Part shown: in pieces, positions 19,296 to 28,728 of the stretch
How positions within the stretch are numbered: the stretch's first letter is position 1
Layout of the letters: each line of letters begins with the position of its first letter
Assembly: GCF_002858715.1 (NCBI RefSeq)
Contig: NZ_PJZH01000003.1
Location: forward strand, 186,001 to 250,000
Length of the DNA stretch: 64,000 nucleotides
Direction: 5' to 3'
Source of the DNA: Chimaeribacter coloradensis
GTDB taxonomy: Bacteria > Pseudomonadota > Gammaproteobacteria > Enterobacterales > Enterobacteriaceae
Translations under genes and position numbers: made by a program
The notes under the pieces: generated by a model
The model's input: only the letters and a program-made list of their open reading frames with translations
Databases searched by the model: none
Told to the model about the DNA's origin: nothing

Positions 19296-20012
19296 TTACT
19301 CTTCCAGATCACCACAGAAGCGGTAACCTTCGCCGTGAATGGTGGCGATGATTTCCGGCGTGTCCGGCGTGGATTCAAAGTGCTTGCGGATACGGCGGAT
19401 GGTGACATCCACGGTGCGGTCATGCGGCTTCAGCTCGCGCCCGGTCATCTTCTTCAGCAGTTCGCCACGGGTCTGGATCTTGCCCGGGTTCTCACAGAAG
19501 TGCAGCATGGCGCGGAACTCGCTGCGCGGCAGCTTGTAGTGATCGCCCTGAGGGCTGATCAGCGAGCGGCTGTTGATGTCCAGCTCCCAGCCGTTGAAGC
19601 GGTAGCTCTCCACCAGGCGGCGCTCTTCACCGGTGCTCGCCAGGTTCATGGTACGGGAGAGCAGGTTGCGGGCGCGGATCGTCAGCTCACGCGGGTTGAA
19701 CGGCTTGGTGATGTAATCATCCGCGCCGATCTCCAGGCCGAGGATCTTGTCCACTTCATTATCACGGCCGGTCAGGAACATCAGGGCGACACTCGCCTGT
19801 TCGCGAAGCTCACGGGCTAACAACAGGCCATTTTTCCCAGGCAGGTTGATATCCATGATAACGAGGTTGATGTCGTTTTCAGACAGGATCTGGTGCATCT
19901 CCGCACCGTCATTGGCCTCATAGACCAGGTAGCCTTCGGCCTCAAAAATGGTCTTTAACGTATTACGAGTGACCAACTCGTCTTCGACGATCAGGATTTG
20001 CGGGGTCTGCAT
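19296..20012 (-). CDS. arcA: Response regulator ArcA
   Basis: ArcA is the DNA-binding partner of sensor kinase ArcB and represses aerobic genes under low oxygen. The 238-residue protein has an N-terminal receiver with the acidic pair ILIVEDE and phosphoacceptor Asp54 in [12 protein letters not shown], then an OmpR-type winged helix (about 135-235) ending GEGYRF. Length equals that of E. coli. Its long upstream region includes an FNR-like box. Confidence 0.98.
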   Translation of the reverse strand: MQTPQILIVEDELVTRNTLKTIFEAEGYLVYEANDGAEMHQILSENDINLVIMDINLPGKNGLLLARELREQASVALMFLTGRDNEVDKILGLEIGADDYITKPFNPRELTIRARNLLSRTMNLASTGEERRLVESYRFNGWELDINSRSLISPQGDHYKLPRSEFRAMLHFCENPGKIQTRGELLKKMTGRELKPHDRTVDVTIRRIRKHFESTPDTPEIIATIHGEGYRFCGDLEE

Positions 20013-20071
20013 GTTTGCTACCTAAAATTGCCAACAAATAGAAAATAGGAAGTACAGAAGTCTTTGTTCTC

Positions 20072-20254
20072 ATGGAGCTGTCTGCGGCGATGACCGTCAA
20101 CTCACCTTGCTACCCGACTAAAGTACGTAAATGTGTTCTTGATGCACTTTCCATCAACGTCAACAACAACGCCAGCCTGGTTGGGGAAGATACGCTAACA
20201 GCGCCAAGGGGACCAAAAGAGGCGCACATCCTAACCCCATTAACAGCAATATAA
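20072..20254 (+). CDS. yjjY: YjjY-like small open frame (60 codons), coding status doubtful
   Basis: The frame contains TKVRKCVLDALSINVNN and ends HILTPLTAI. From memory, E. coli YjjY (46 residues, same place upstream of arcA) has nearly the same N-terminal block and end. The E. coli start codon position, just before TKVR, is CCG here, so any protein would begin further upstream at 20072 or 20090. Neither candidate has a good ribosome site. The conservation may therefore reflect arcA leader or regulatory DNA rather than a protein. Confidence 0.45.
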   Translation: MELSAAMTVNSPCYPTKVRKCVLDALSINVNNNASLVGEDTLTAPRGPKEAHILTPLTAI

Positions 20255-20295
20255 CAGTGTGTATCGAATTTACCACCCATCAAAACTACGCTTTG

Positions 20296-20309
20296 TTGAC
20301 ATATATCAA
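20296..20309. promoter_or_regulatory. FNR-like box upstream of arcA
   Basis: TTGACATATATCAA matches the FNR consensus TTGAT-N4-ATCAA at nine of ten positions. It lies about 285-300 bp upstream of the arcA start. FNR activation of arcA is known in E. coli, and this site would suit a distal promoter. Confidence 0.6.
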
Positions 20310-20667
20310 GTTCAATTGTAGCACGTTAACAGATTGGTGATAAACACTTCGTAGAATGCCGGGTTTAGTCACAGTTTCCCGATTATTCATGCGCTTTTAA
20401 TGCGGATTAATAGGGGCGATTAATATTAATTATCTATGAAAAAGATAAACTATATCCGTTTGATTTATAAAATAATCATCAGCATAAATAAACGCATGTT
20501 TTATCTTAAACATTTTTAATCATGAAACGCATTATTCCGCACTCTGCCCGCAGGAAATGGCCCCGCTGTTTATGTTAATGCACTGTAAAATTAGCGTAAC
20601 TGGTCAGCATCACCCTGACAAGGTAAAGTAATGGGCGTTTCTCTCTTTCTAATCTGTTGAGCCTGCC

Positions 20668-21354
20668 ATGCAACTGCATATTATTTTAGTCTCCCCCGCC
20701 CGTGCTGAAAATGTCGGCGCGGCAGCCCGCGCCATGAAGACCATGGGCTTCCATTCACTGCGTATTGTTGACAGCGATGCGCACCAGCGGCCGGAAGCGG
20801 GCTGGGTCGCCCACGGCTCCACGGAGATCCTGGAGAATGCGCAGCATTACCCGACGCTGGAGGCGGCGCTGGCGGACATCGACCTGACCATCGCCACCAC
20901 GGCGCGCAGCCGCTCACACTACCACTACTATTGCACGCCGCAGGAACTTCAGGCGCAGCTTGAGGAGAAGCAGCACTGGGTTCACCATGCGGCGCTGGTG
21001 TTTGGCCGGGAGGATTCCGGGCTGACCAATGACGAGCTGGCGCTGGCCGACCTGCTGACCGGCGTGCCGATGCAGGCTGATTACCCGTCACTGAATCTGG
21101 GGCAGGCGGTGATGGTCTACTGTTACCAGCTTTCGGCCCTACACCAGCAGGCGCAGGCAGTGGTGCCCGCCGCGGAGCCGGGGCAGCTCGGCGCGTTGCG
21201 CAGCCGGGTTATGCAGCTGTTGCCGCAGCTGGCCTGCGAGGATGACCAGAAAATGGTCGCCTGGCTCAACCAGCGGCTGGGCAGTGTGTCGCAGCGCGAC
21301 ACCGCCATGCTGCACCGTTTGTTGCATGACATCGAAAAAAAACTCGCTGACTGA
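20668..21354 (+). CDS. lasT: SPOUT (TrmH/TrmJ-family) RNA methyltransferase LasT/YjtD
   Basis: The 228-residue protein is a knotted SpoU-class methyltransferase. SAM-binding knot motifs are visible: HIILVSPARAENVGAAARAMK at the N-terminus (motif 1, near the catalytic Asn-Arg region), LVFGREDSGLTNDEL near residue 110 and YPSLNLGQAVMVYCYQL near residue 137. It is a paralogue of TrmJ, and its RNA substrate is not established. Its position between arcA and the thr operon matches E. coli. Confidence 0.92.
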   Translation: MQLHIILVSPARAENVGAAARAMKTMGFHSLRIVDSDAHQRPEAGWVAHGSTEILENAQHYPTLEAALADIDLTIATTARSRSHYHYYCTPQELQAQLEEKQHWVHHAALVFGREDSGLTNDELALADLLTGVPMQADYPSLNLGQAVMVYCYQLSALHQQAQAVVPAAEPGQLGALRSRVMQLLPQLACEDDQKMVAWLNQRLGSVSQRDTAMLHRLLHDIEKKLAD

Positions 21355-21507
21355 GCGCTGAGGATTCTACTGCCCCGCAGGGATCAGGCAGTGGGATCGT
21401 CTGTGTGCTCTCCTCTCATCATGCGATATGAGGGGGCAGGCGCGCTTTTGCAAAGCGTTCGCTCTGCGGGCCGCGTCGCGCTTCCCGGCATCGCCCGGAG
21501 AAATAAT

Positions 21508-21540
21508 TTGACTTGAAAGGGCGATTGCTTTAGCTAATAG
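21508..21540 (+). promoter_or_regulatory. thr operon promoter
   Basis: A TTGACT -35 box lies at 21508-21513, with a weak TA-rich -10 region around 21531-21540. It is 32-64 bases upstream of thrL. The E. coli thr promoter carries the same TTGACT element. Confidence 0.6.
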
Positions 21541-21571
21541 GGGAGACAGATAAATCGGACAGACAGACTCC

Positions 21572-21640
21572 ATGCGACACATCAGCCTGAACACCACAAT
21601 TATTACCACCACCGCTACCACAGGTAACGGGGCGGGCTGA
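21572..21640 (+). CDS. thrL: thr operon leader peptide
   Basis: A 22-residue leader, MRHISLNTTIITTTATTGNGAG, with seven Thr and three Ile codons grouped at its centre and the conserved GNGAG end. Ribosome stalling at these codons when charged tRNA-Thr or tRNA-Ile is scarce prevents the following terminator hairpin from forming. Confidence 0.95.
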   Translation: MRHISLNTTIITTTATTGNGAG

Positions 21641-21661
21641 CGCGTACAGGAAAAACAAGAA

Positions 21662-21695
21662 AAAAGCCCGCACCTCACAGTGCGGGCTTTTTTTT
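21662..21695 (+). terminator. thr attenuator
   Basis: Perfect stem AAAGCCCGCAC/GTGCGGGCTTT with a six-base loop, followed by a T-run, 22 bases after thrL and 27 before thrA. It is the attenuator of the thr operon. Confidence 0.95.
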
Positions 21696-21721
21696 CGGCA
21701 TAAATTCAGGAGAAACCAGAA

Positions 21722-24181
21722 ATGCGAGTGCTGAAATTTGGCGGGACCTCGGTAGCGAACGCGGAGCGCTTTTTACGCGTGGCCGATATTATGGAAAGCA
21801 ACGCACGTCAGGGACAAGTCGCCACCGTCCTGTCTGCCCCGGCGAAGATCACCAACCACCTGGTGGCGATGGTGGAAAAAACGGTAGCCGGGCAGGATAT
21901 TCAGCCAAACATCAGTGATGCCGAGGGTATTTTCTCCGAGCTGCTTGCCGGGCTGGCACAGGCACAGCCAGGGTTTGATCTGGCCGGGGTCAAAGCTTTT
22001 GTGGATCAGGAGATCGCCCAGCTGAAGCAGAAGCTGCACGGCATCGCCCTGCTGGGGCAGTGCCCCGACGGCGTGAACGCGTCGATTATCTGTCTGGGCG
22101 AGAAGCTCTCCATCGCCATCATGGAGGCGGTGTTCATCGCCAAAGGCTACCCGGTTACGGTGATTAACCCGGTTGAGAAGCTGCTGGCGCAGGGGCACTA
22201 TCTGGAATCCACCGTGGACATCACCGAATCCACCCTGCGGATCTCCGCCGCCGCTATCCCCGCTGACCACATCATCCTGATGGCCGGGTTTACCGCCGGC
22301 AATGAGAAGGGCGAGCTGGTGGTGCTGGGGCGCAACGGCTCTGACTACTCGGCGGCGGTGCTGGCCGCCTGTCTGCGTGCCGACTGCTGCGAGATCTGGA
22401 CGGATGTCGACGGCGTCTACACCTGCGACCCGCGCACCGTGCCGGATGCGCGGTTACTGAAGTCGATGTCCTACCAGGAGGCGATGGAGCTCTCCTACTT
22501 CGGGGCCAAAGTGCTGCACCCGCGCACCATCACGCCGATTGCCCAGTTCCAGATCCCGTGCCTGATCAAAAACACCGCCAACCCGCAGGCACCGGGCACG
22601 CTGATTGGCGGCGACAGCCATGACGAGGCCAACCCGGTCAAGGGCATCACCAACCTCAACAACATGGCGATGTTCAACGTCTCCGGGCCGGGGATGAAAG
22701 GCATGGTCGGCATGGCGGCGCGGGTCTTTGCCGTGATGTCCCGTGCCGGGATCTCCGTGGTGCTGATTACCCAGTCCTCCTCGGAATACAGCATCAGCTT
22801 CTGCGTGCCGCAGAGCGATATGGCGCGCACCCGCCACGCGCTGGAGGAGGAGTTTTATCTCGAGCTGAAAGATGGCCTGCTGGAGCCGCTGGATGTGATG
22901 GAGCGGCTGGCGGTGATCTCCGTGGTCGGCGACGGCATGCGCACCCTGCGCGGCATCTCCGCCAAGTTCTTCTCGGCGCTGGCACGGGCCAACATCAATA
23001 TCGTGGCGATCGCCCAGGGCTCGTCTGAGCGCTCCATCTCGGTGGTGGTCAACAACGATGACGCCACCACCGGTGTGCGCGTCAGCCACCAGATGCTGTT
23101 CAATACCGATCAGGTGATCGAAGTGTTTGTGATCGGCGTGGGCGGGGTCGGCGGGGCGCTGATCGAACAGATCCACCGCCAGCAGGCCTGGCTGAAGCAG
23201 AAGCACATCGATTTGCGCGTCTGCGGCATTGCCAACTCCCGCGCAATGCTGACCAACGTACATGGCATCGCGCTGGAGAGCTGGCGTGATGAGCTGGGCG
23301 CTGCGCAGGAGAGTTTCAACCTTGGCCGGTTGATCCGGCTGGTGAAGGAGTACCACCTGCTGAACCCGGTAATTGTGGACTGCACCTCCAGCCAGGACGT
23401 GGCCGACCAGTACGCCGATTTCCTGGGCGACGGTTTCCACGTGGTGACGCCGAATAAAAAGGCCAACACCTCGTCGATGAACTACTACCACCAGTTGCGC
23501 AAAGCCGCACAGGGGTCACGCCGCAAATTCCTCTACGATACCAACGTCGGCGCGGGGCTGCCGGTAATCGAAAACCTGCAAAACCTGCTCAATGCAGGCG
23601 ATGAGCTGACCCGTTTCTCCGGTATTCTCTCCGGCTCGCTCTCCTTTATCTTCGGCAAGCTGGACGAGGGCATGTCTCTCTCTGCGGCCACCTTGCAGGC
23701 AAAAGAGATGGGCTACACCGAGCCGGACCCGCGTGACGATCTCTCCGGCATGGACGTGGCGCGCAAGCTGCTGATTCTGGCACGCGAGGCGGGCTATACG
23801 CTGGAGCTGAATGAGATTGAGGTGGAGCCGGTGCTGCCTCCAACCTTCGACAGCCAGGGTGACGTGGCCACCTTCCTGCAACGCCTGCCCACGCTGGACG
23901 AGGCGTTCGCCCGCCGGGTGGCGGAGGCGCGTGACGCCGGGAAAGTGCTGCGTTACGTCGGGGCGATTGAAGAGGGGCGCTGCAAAGTGAAAATCGCGGC
24001 CGTTGACGGCAACGACCCATTGTTTAAAGTGAAGAACGGCGAAAATGCGCTGGCGTTCTACAGCCGTTACTACCAGCCGCTGCCGCTGGTGCTGCGCGGT
24101 TACGGCGCGGGGAACGACGTCACCGCCGCCGGTGTCTTTGCAGATCTTTTACGCACACTGTCATGGAAGTTGGGGGTTTAA
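21722..24181 (+). CDS. thrA: Bifunctional aspartokinase I / homoserine dehydrogenase I
   Basis: ThrA catalyses the first and third steps of threonine synthesis. Domains in order are aspartokinase ([13 protein letters not shown] at residues 5-17, through about 290), two ACT regulatory units around residues 315-460 for threonine inhibition, and homoserine dehydrogenase from about 465 ([16 protein letters not shown] nucleotide fold, [17 protein letters not shown] catalytic region near residue 640). The 819-residue length fits E. coli's 820. An AGGAG ribosome site precedes the ATG. thrB starts one base after the stop. Confidence 0.98.
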   Translation: MRVLKFGGTSVANAERFLRVADIMESNARQGQVATVLSAPAKITNHLVAMVEKTVAGQDIQPNISDAEGIFSELLAGLAQAQPGFDLAGVKAFVDQEIAQLKQKLHGIALLGQCPDGVNASIICLGEKLSIAIMEAVFIAKGYPVTVINPVEKLLAQGHYLESTVDITESTLRISAAAIPADHIILMAGFTAGNEKGELVVLGRNGSDYSAAVLAACLRADCCEIWTDVDGVYTCDPRTVPDARLLKSMSYQEAMELSYFGAKVLHPRTITPIAQFQIPCLIKNTANPQAPGTLIGGDSHDEANPVKGITNLNNMAMFNVSGPGMKGMVGMAARVFAVMSRAGISVVLITQSSSEYSISFCVPQSDMARTRHALEEEFYLELKDGLLEPLDVMERLAVISVVGDGMRTLRGISAKFFSALARANINIVAIAQGSSERSISVVVNNDDATTGVRVSHQMLFNTDQVIEVFVIGVGGVGGALIEQIHRQQAWLKQKHIDLRVCGIANSRAMLTNVHGIALESWRDELGAAQESFNLGRLIRLVKEYHLLNPVIVDCTSSQDVADQYADFLGDGFHVVTPNKKANTSSMNYYHQLRKAAQGSRRKFLYDTNVGAGLPVIENLQNLLNAGDELTRFSGILSGSLSFIFGKLDEGMSLSAATLQAKEMGYTEPDPRDDLSGMDVARKLLILAREAGYTLELNEIEVEPVLPPTFDSQGDVATFLQRLPTLDEAFARRVAEARDAGKVLRYVGAIEEGRCKVKIAAVDGNDPLFKVKNGENALAFYSRYYQPLPLVLRGYGAGNDVTAAGVFADLLRTLSWKLGV

Positions 24182-24182
24182 T

Positions 24183-25112
24183 ATGGTTAAGGTGTATGCA
24201 CCGGCGTCAATCGGTAACGTCAGCGTAGGTTTTGATGTGCTGGGTGCGGCCGTGTCACCGGTGGACGGCACCCTGCTGGGCGACTGCGTCAGCGTAGAGG
24301 CGGCCGCCACATTCAGTCTGCGTAATGAGGGGCGTTTCGTCAGCAAACTGCCGGATGACCCGAAAGAGAACATCGTCTACCAGTGCTGGCAGCGTTTCTG
24401 CCAGGCTGTGGGCCGGGAGATCCCGGTGGCGATGACGCTGGAAAAAAACATGCCCATCGGTTCCGGCCTCGGCTCCAGTGCCTGCTCGGTGGTCGCCGGG
24501 CTGATGGCGATGAACGAATTCTGTGACCGCCCGCTGGACGAAACCACCATGCTTTCCCTGATGGGCGAGCTGGAAGGGCGCATCTCCGGCAGCGTACATT
24601 ATGACAACGTCGCGCCCTGCTACCTGGGCGGCCTGCAACTGATGCTGGAGGCGGACGGCATCATCAGCCAGCCGGTGCCGGCGTTTGATGACTGGTTCTG
24701 GGTGATGGCCTACCCGGGCATTAAAGTCTCTACCGCGGAGGCGCGCGCCATTCTGCCCGCGCAATACCGCCGCCAGGATTGCATCAGCCACGGGCGCTAC
24801 CTGGCGGGCTTTATTCACGCCTGCCACACGCGCCAGCCGCTGCTGGCCGCCAAACTGATGAACGACGTGATCGCCGAACCTTACCGCACGCGCCTGCTGC
24901 CCGGCTTTGCTGAGGCACGCAAGGCCGCCGGTGACATCGGCGCGCTGGCCTGCGGGATCTCCGGTTCCGGCCCCACGCTGTTTGCCGTCTGCAATGAGGC
25001 CGCCACCGCGAAACGCATGGCGGAATGGCTGCAAAACCACTACCTGCAAAATGATGAAGGTTTTGTTCATATATGCCGTCTGGATACCACCGGCGCACGA
25101 CAATTAGGATAA
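24183..25112 (+). CDS. thrB: Homoserine kinase
   Basis: ThrB phosphorylates homoserine. It is a GHMP kinase with the ATP-binding motif [17 protein letters not shown] near residue 90 and the C-terminal GHMP motif [11 protein letters not shown] near residue 258. The ATG at 24183, two bases after the thrA stop, begins [18 protein letters not shown] and gives 309 residues, the family length; in-frame starts inside thrA would add unrelated sequence. Confidence 0.98.
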   Translation: MVKVYAPASIGNVSVGFDVLGAAVSPVDGTLLGDCVSVEAAATFSLRNEGRFVSKLPDDPKENIVYQCWQRFCQAVGREIPVAMTLEKNMPIGSGLGSSACSVVAGLMAMNEFCDRPLDETTMLSLMGELEGRISGSVHYDNVAPCYLGGLQLMLEADGIISQPVPAFDDWFWVMAYPGIKVSTAEARAILPAQYRRQDCISHGRYLAGFIHACHTRQPLLAAKLMNDVIAEPYRTRLLPGFAEARKAAGDIGALACGISGSGPTLFAVCNEAATAKRMAEWLQNHYLQNDEGFVHICRLDTTGARQLG

Positions 25113-25115
25113 GAC

Positions 25116-26405
25116 ATGAAACTCTACAACCTGAAGGATCATAACGAACAAGTCAGCTTCGCCCAGGCGGTCAAGCAGGGGTTAGGCAAACAGCAGGGGC
25201 TGTTCTTCCCGCTGGAGCTGCCGGAATTCGAGCTGACGGAGATCGATCGCCTGCTGGAGCAGGATTTCGTGACCCGCAGCGCCCGCATCCTTTCTGCTTT
25301 TATTGGCGATGAGATCCCGGCTGACACGCTGGAAGAGCGGGTGCGTGCGGCCTTCACCTTCCCGGCCCCGGTGGTCAAGGTAGAAGAGGACATCGCCACG
25401 CTGGAGCTGTTCCACGGCCCGACGCTGGCATTCAAAGATTTCGGCGGCCGCTTTATGGCGCAGATGCTGGCGCTGGTCTCCGGCAACCAGCCGGTGACGA
25501 TCCTGACCGCCACCTCCGGTGACACCGGTGCCGCCGTGGCCCATGCCTTCTACGGCATGGAAAACGTCCGCGTGGTGATCCTCTACCCGCAGGGCAAAAT
25601 CAGCCCGTTGCAGGAGAAACTCTTCTGCACCCTGGGCGGCAATATCCATACCGTGGCAGTGGACGGTGACTTTGATGCCTGCCAGGCACTGGTCAAACAG
25701 GCGTTTGATGATGAAGCGCTGAAGCAGCAACTCGGTCTCAACTCCGCCAACTCCATCAACATCAGCCGTTTGCTGGCGCAGATCTGCTACTACTTCGAGG
25801 CGGTGGCCCAGTTGCCGCAAGAGGCGCGTAATCAGCTGGTGGTGTCAGTGCCGAGCGGCAACTTCGGTGACCTGACGGCCGGGCTGCTGGCGAAATCGCT
25901 GGGCCTGCCGGTCAAGCGCTTTATCGCCGCCACCAACGCCAACGACACCGTGCCGCGTTTCCTGCAAGCCGGTGCATGGCAGCCGCAAACCACCGTGGTT
26001 ACCCTGGCGAACGCCATGGATGTCAGCCAGCCGAATAACTGGCCGCGGGTGGAAGAGCTGTTCCGCCGTAAAACCTGGCAGCTGAAAGATCTCGGCTTTG
26101 GCGCAGTCAATGATGAAACCACCCGGGAAACGATGCGTGAATTGGATCAGAAAGGTTACCTTTCTGAACCCCACGCCGCTATCGCCTACCGTTTATTACG
26201 CGATCAACTGCAGGAGGGGGAATTTGGCCTGTTCCTGGGGACGGCGCACCCGGCGAAATTCAAAGAGAGCGTAGAAGCGATTCTTGGTAAGGCGCTGGAT
26301 TTGCCGGACGCGTTAGCCGCGCGCGCCGGGCTGCCTTTATTGTCACACACGCTGCCCGCTGACTACCTGAAAGTAAGAGAATTTTTACTGAATATTCCTG
26401 CATAA
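25116..26405 (+). CDS. thrC: Threonine synthase
   Basis: ThrC converts O-phosphohomoserine to threonine with pyridoxal phosphate. The PLP lysine is Lys107 in LAFKDFGGRF, preceded by FHGPT, and the phosphate-binding loop SGNFGDLTAG lies near residue 246. Length 429 against 428 in E. coli. It is the last gene of thrABC and is followed by a strong terminator. Confidence 0.98.
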   Translation: MKLYNLKDHNEQVSFAQAVKQGLGKQQGLFFPLELPEFELTEIDRLLEQDFVTRSARILSAFIGDEIPADTLEERVRAAFTFPAPVVKVEEDIATLELFHGPTLAFKDFGGRFMAQMLALVSGNQPVTILTATSGDTGAAVAHAFYGMENVRVVILYPQGKISPLQEKLFCTLGGNIHTVAVDGDFDACQALVKQAFDDEALKQQLGLNSANSINISRLLAQICYYFEAVAQLPQEARNQLVVSVPSGNFGDLTAGLLAKSLGLPVKRFIAATNANDTVPRFLQAGAWQPQTTVVTLANAMDVSQPNNWPRVEELFRRKTWQLKDLGFGAVNDETTRETMRELDQKGYLSEPHAAIAYRLLRDQLQEGEFGLFLGTAHPAKFKESVEAILGKALDLPDALAARAGLPLLSHTLPADYLKVREFLLNIPA

Positions 26406-26426
26406 ATTTCTCCTCCTCTCTTTTCG

Positions 26427-26458
26427 GAAAAAGGCCATTTTTTAATGGCCTTTTTTTA
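26427..26458 (+). terminator. thr operon terminator
   Basis: Stem AAGGCCATT/AATGGCCTT with a short T loop and a T-tract, 22 bases after thrC. The remaining bases to 26601 are AT-rich and should carry the promoter of the LysR gene. Confidence 0.85.
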
Positions 26459-26601
26459 TACGCAAAAATTATTCAGCTTTGCATGTAACAAACTTCTCAA
26501 CTTTAAATCTTTTTAGGTGAGTTAGGCTAAGTTATTTTACCCGGAGAAGGATGTAGCGATATCTAAAGTGATAACGTGCCTAAAACGCTCATGAGGCAGC
26601 A

Positions 26602-27537
26602 ATGAAAGAAAGACGTTCCCCGTTATTCGACTACAACCTTATCCGAATTATGGATGAGGTCATTGCCGCAGGGAGCGCGTCTAAAGCCGCAAAGCGTTTG
26701 AACCTTTCCACTTCTGCCGTGAGCCTTTCTCTGAGCCGGCTGCAAAAACATTTTGGGCAAGAGTTGTTCATTAGGACCGGCACCGGTCTCAAACCGACGC
26801 CCTCGGCATTGGAAATTAACCGTTCATTCAGGCAAGCTATTGATATAGTTGATAATATAATAGACGTCTATCAAAAGGAGGAGAGTCATTTAGATTTTTT
26901 GCGGATAACCGGATCAGATTTTATAGAGGCCTATTACCTCTCTCAGTTAATTGAGGAGGGCTATTTACAGATAAATAATCTCGTTTTTTATACCTCCACC
27001 CATCAAGATGAGTTTGAATTAACCGATAGCCTGCTGCAAAACAAAACCGACCTGGCGTTAACATTTATGCCACTTGTTCATGAGTCAATAATATCGGAGA
27101 AAATAGAAAGCTTGCAAAGATTTGTCGCCATTTGCCGCGACGACCATCTGCTGGATGCCGATAAAGCGATGACACTGGCCAACTATTATGCCCTGCCGCA
27201 TGCGGCATTAAATGGGGAAGTGGCTGATATGGAGACCACTTTATTAGGCAGCCTTATGCATATAAACCATGAGTTCCGGGGAAAGCGCAAGATCGCTTAT
27301 CGGTCTAACAGTTTCACCGGCATTATCAGCGCCATTGAAAAAAGCGAGATGATTGCCATTGTCCCGGCAGATATCGCCCATTTTCTGATTCATAAAGAGA
27401 AACGGAAGCTGAAGCAGATAAATCTTCCGCCCGAATTGGAACCGTACCCGGTTAATGTGTATGCCAACCATTATGTTAATTCTGCTTACCATTCTTCAAT
27501 TGAAACCCTGCTTTCAAAATTAAAAGCCATTAAATAG
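26602..27537 (+). CDS. LysR-family transcription regulator at the chitinase island
   Basis: The 311-residue protein has a LysR N-terminal winged helix (GSASKAAKRLNLSTSAVSLSL, residues about 24-44, then LQKHFGQELFIRTG) and a periplasmic-binding-protein-like effector domain of about 220 residues. It opens an AT-rich accessory segment right after the thr terminator. A GAGG ribosome site precedes the ATG. By position it is a candidate regulator of the downstream holin and chitinase. Serratia marcescens uses a LysR regulator, ChiR, for its chitinase genes, but I cannot show orthology. The inducer is unknown. Confidence 0.85.
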   Translation: MKERRSPLFDYNLIRIMDEVIAAGSASKAAKRLNLSTSAVSLSLSRLQKHFGQELFIRTGTGLKPTPSALEINRSFRQAIDIVDNIIDVYQKEESHLDFLRITGSDFIEAYYLSQLIEEGYLQINNLVFYTSTHQDEFELTDSLLQNKTDLALTFMPLVHESIISEKIESLQRFVAICRDDHLLDADKAMTLANYYALPHAALNGEVADMETTLLGSLMHINHEFRGKRKIAYRSNSFTGIISAIEKSEMIAIVPADIAHFLIHKEKRKLKQINLPPELEPYPVNVYANHYVNSAYHSSIETLLSKLKAIK

Positions 27538-27769
27538 TAGTTTAAGCCCTCATTAAATATTTCTCTTTTACCCCACCGTTAAAAAACACGAGAGAAATGA
27601 CCTCTCCGGTTAATAACATGTTTAATCGCCATCGGGCTAACAGATAATTATTTTTATAGGCGTGTCACATATAAAAAGAGAGTGTGCGTGATTTGCCGCA
27701 GGGCAACCAGAAGCCTAGACTCCTTTTCAGCAAGTCAATCTCGTCTTATTCACGTTATGAGGGTTCGGT
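27538..27769 (+). other. Gap between the LysR gene and the holin-like gene
   Basis: 232 AT-rich bases with no convincing gene. This is enough for a separate promoter for the holin-like gene, but I see no clear operator. No spanin-like frame is present here. Confidence 0.4.
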
Positions 27770-28102
27770 ATGAACACAACAATGGTAGAAAACTTTGCTT
27801 TTATGGAATTTGAATTGCTGCTGGTTATTCTTATTATGGCGTCCTGGGGCGGCGTTATCCGTGTCCTGTTGCAAAAGGACAGCTTATCCAGAGAGCATCT
27901 GGCGCGCCGCTGTATTGCCCAGGTCATTATCTCCTGCTTCAGCGGCTTTATTCTGAGTGTGCTGGGTCTGGAGCGTGGCTTAAGCTCACACATGATTATC
28001 ATGATGGCCGGGCTTGGCGGGGCATTTTCCGGGACGCTGTTAACGGCAGCCGGTGAACGCATTAAGAATATCATCGGTGGTAATGCAGTCGTGATTAAAT
28101 AA
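27770..28102 (+). CDS. Holin-like small membrane protein (three predicted helices)
   Basis: The 110-residue protein has hydrophobic stretches at about 13-35, 47-65 and 73-93 with a short charged end, the layout of a three-helix holin. The pattern (WGGVIRVLL, GLGGAFSGTLLTAAGERI) resembles phage LydA-type holins of superfamily III; this is recall, not a search result. A GAGGG ribosome site lies six bases before the ATG. A second Met at codon 5 could give a shorter form, as in dual-start holins, but no ribosome site marks it. It would form the inner-membrane route for the neighbouring muramidase, which lacks a signal peptide. Confidence 0.7.
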   Translation: MNTTMVENFAFMEFELLLVILIMASWGGVIRVLLQKDSLSREHLARRCIAQVIISCFSGFILSVLGLERGLSSHMIIMMAGLGGAFSGTLLTAAGERIKNIIGGNAVVIK

Positions 28103-28121
28103 TCCCGGTATATACCTAACC

Positions 28122-28150
28122 AAAAAGGAGAACAGGACGTTCTCCTTTTT
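28122..28150. terminator. Bidirectional terminator between holin and muramidase genes
   Basis: Perfect 12-bp stem AAAAAGGAGAAC/GTTCTCCTTTTT with a five-base loop. Its A and T flanks allow termination on both strands between the two convergent genes. Confidence 0.85.
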
Positions 28151-28157
28151 ATCCCGG

Positions 28158-28703
28158 TTATATCAAGGCCACACGTGTTGTTATCCAGCCATAAATAAAT
28201 GCCTCATTCTTCTCCCTTTTCTCCACCAATTCAAGGTAGTAATTTCCCTGGCTACAATTCAATGAGGTAATTAACGCATTCTCACCGTGCGGTGCCCTTT
28301 TTTTAAGGAAGCTTGTCAGCGCGGAGAGGGATTTTTTACCCAGCACCCCATCCACCGCAATATCGGCATAATATTTTTGTTGATTATTATAGGCATTCAG
28401 CCAGCGCTGTAGCCATTTTATCGGGAGGGCCGGCCCGGTATTGGTTCCCGTGTCACACAGCTCCAGGGCCAGGATCGGCGCAACGTCATGCACCTTGTCA
28501 AACCCCGGTTTCCGCCAGTAGTCATCCTCCAGAATCAGGTAGGCTTTCTCCTTAGAAAGATCTTTCATATCACCCATATAGCCATGCTTACGGGCAACCT
28601 GTTCAGTGATACCCCAGCAGGTTGGGCCACCCATATCATGGGGGTGATCAACATAATGCCCTTCTTTTTCCATAATGCTATTAATCACAGGATTGGTAAA
28701 CAT
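28158..28703 (-). CDS. GH108 N-acetylmuramidase (TtsA-like endolysin)
   Basis: The 181-residue protein has the GH108 catalytic signature EGHYVDHPHDMGGPTCWGIT; the likely catalytic Glu is residue 14. A C-terminal peptidoglycan-binding domain (about 105-181, VDGVLGKKSLSAL ... LNCSQGNYYLELV ... YGWITTR) follows. Phage endolysins of this family cut the glycan strand. The C-terminal half strongly recalls TtsA, the Salmonella Typhi muramidase needed to release typhoid toxin, and by function the chitinase-secreting lysis genes of Serratia marcescens. There is no signal peptide, so it needs a holin or similar route. AGGGGA precedes the ATG. It is transcribed after the tethered regulator gene, 25 bases downstream. 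Confidence 0.85.
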   Translation of the reverse strand: MFTNPVINSIMEKEGHYVDHPHDMGGPTCWGITEQVARKHGYMGDMKDLSKEKAYLILEDDYWRKPGFDKVHDVAPILALELCDTGTNTGPALPIKWLQRWLNAYNNQQKYYADIAVDGVLGKKSLSALTSFLKKRAPHGENALITSLNCSQGNYYLELVEKREKNEAFIYGWITTRVALI

Positions 28704-28728
28704 GAGGATTCCCCTTGTTCATACTCTG

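Larger units (their letters stand above)
20013..20667. other. arcA upstream region with yjjY-like segment
   Basis: This 655-base stretch holds the arcA control region, a short conserved yjjY-like frame and an FNR-like box (both listed). Positions 20380-20530 are very AT-rich, with many A/T runs that could attract H-NS or hold the lasT promoter. Nothing else is identifiable. Confidence 0.5.
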
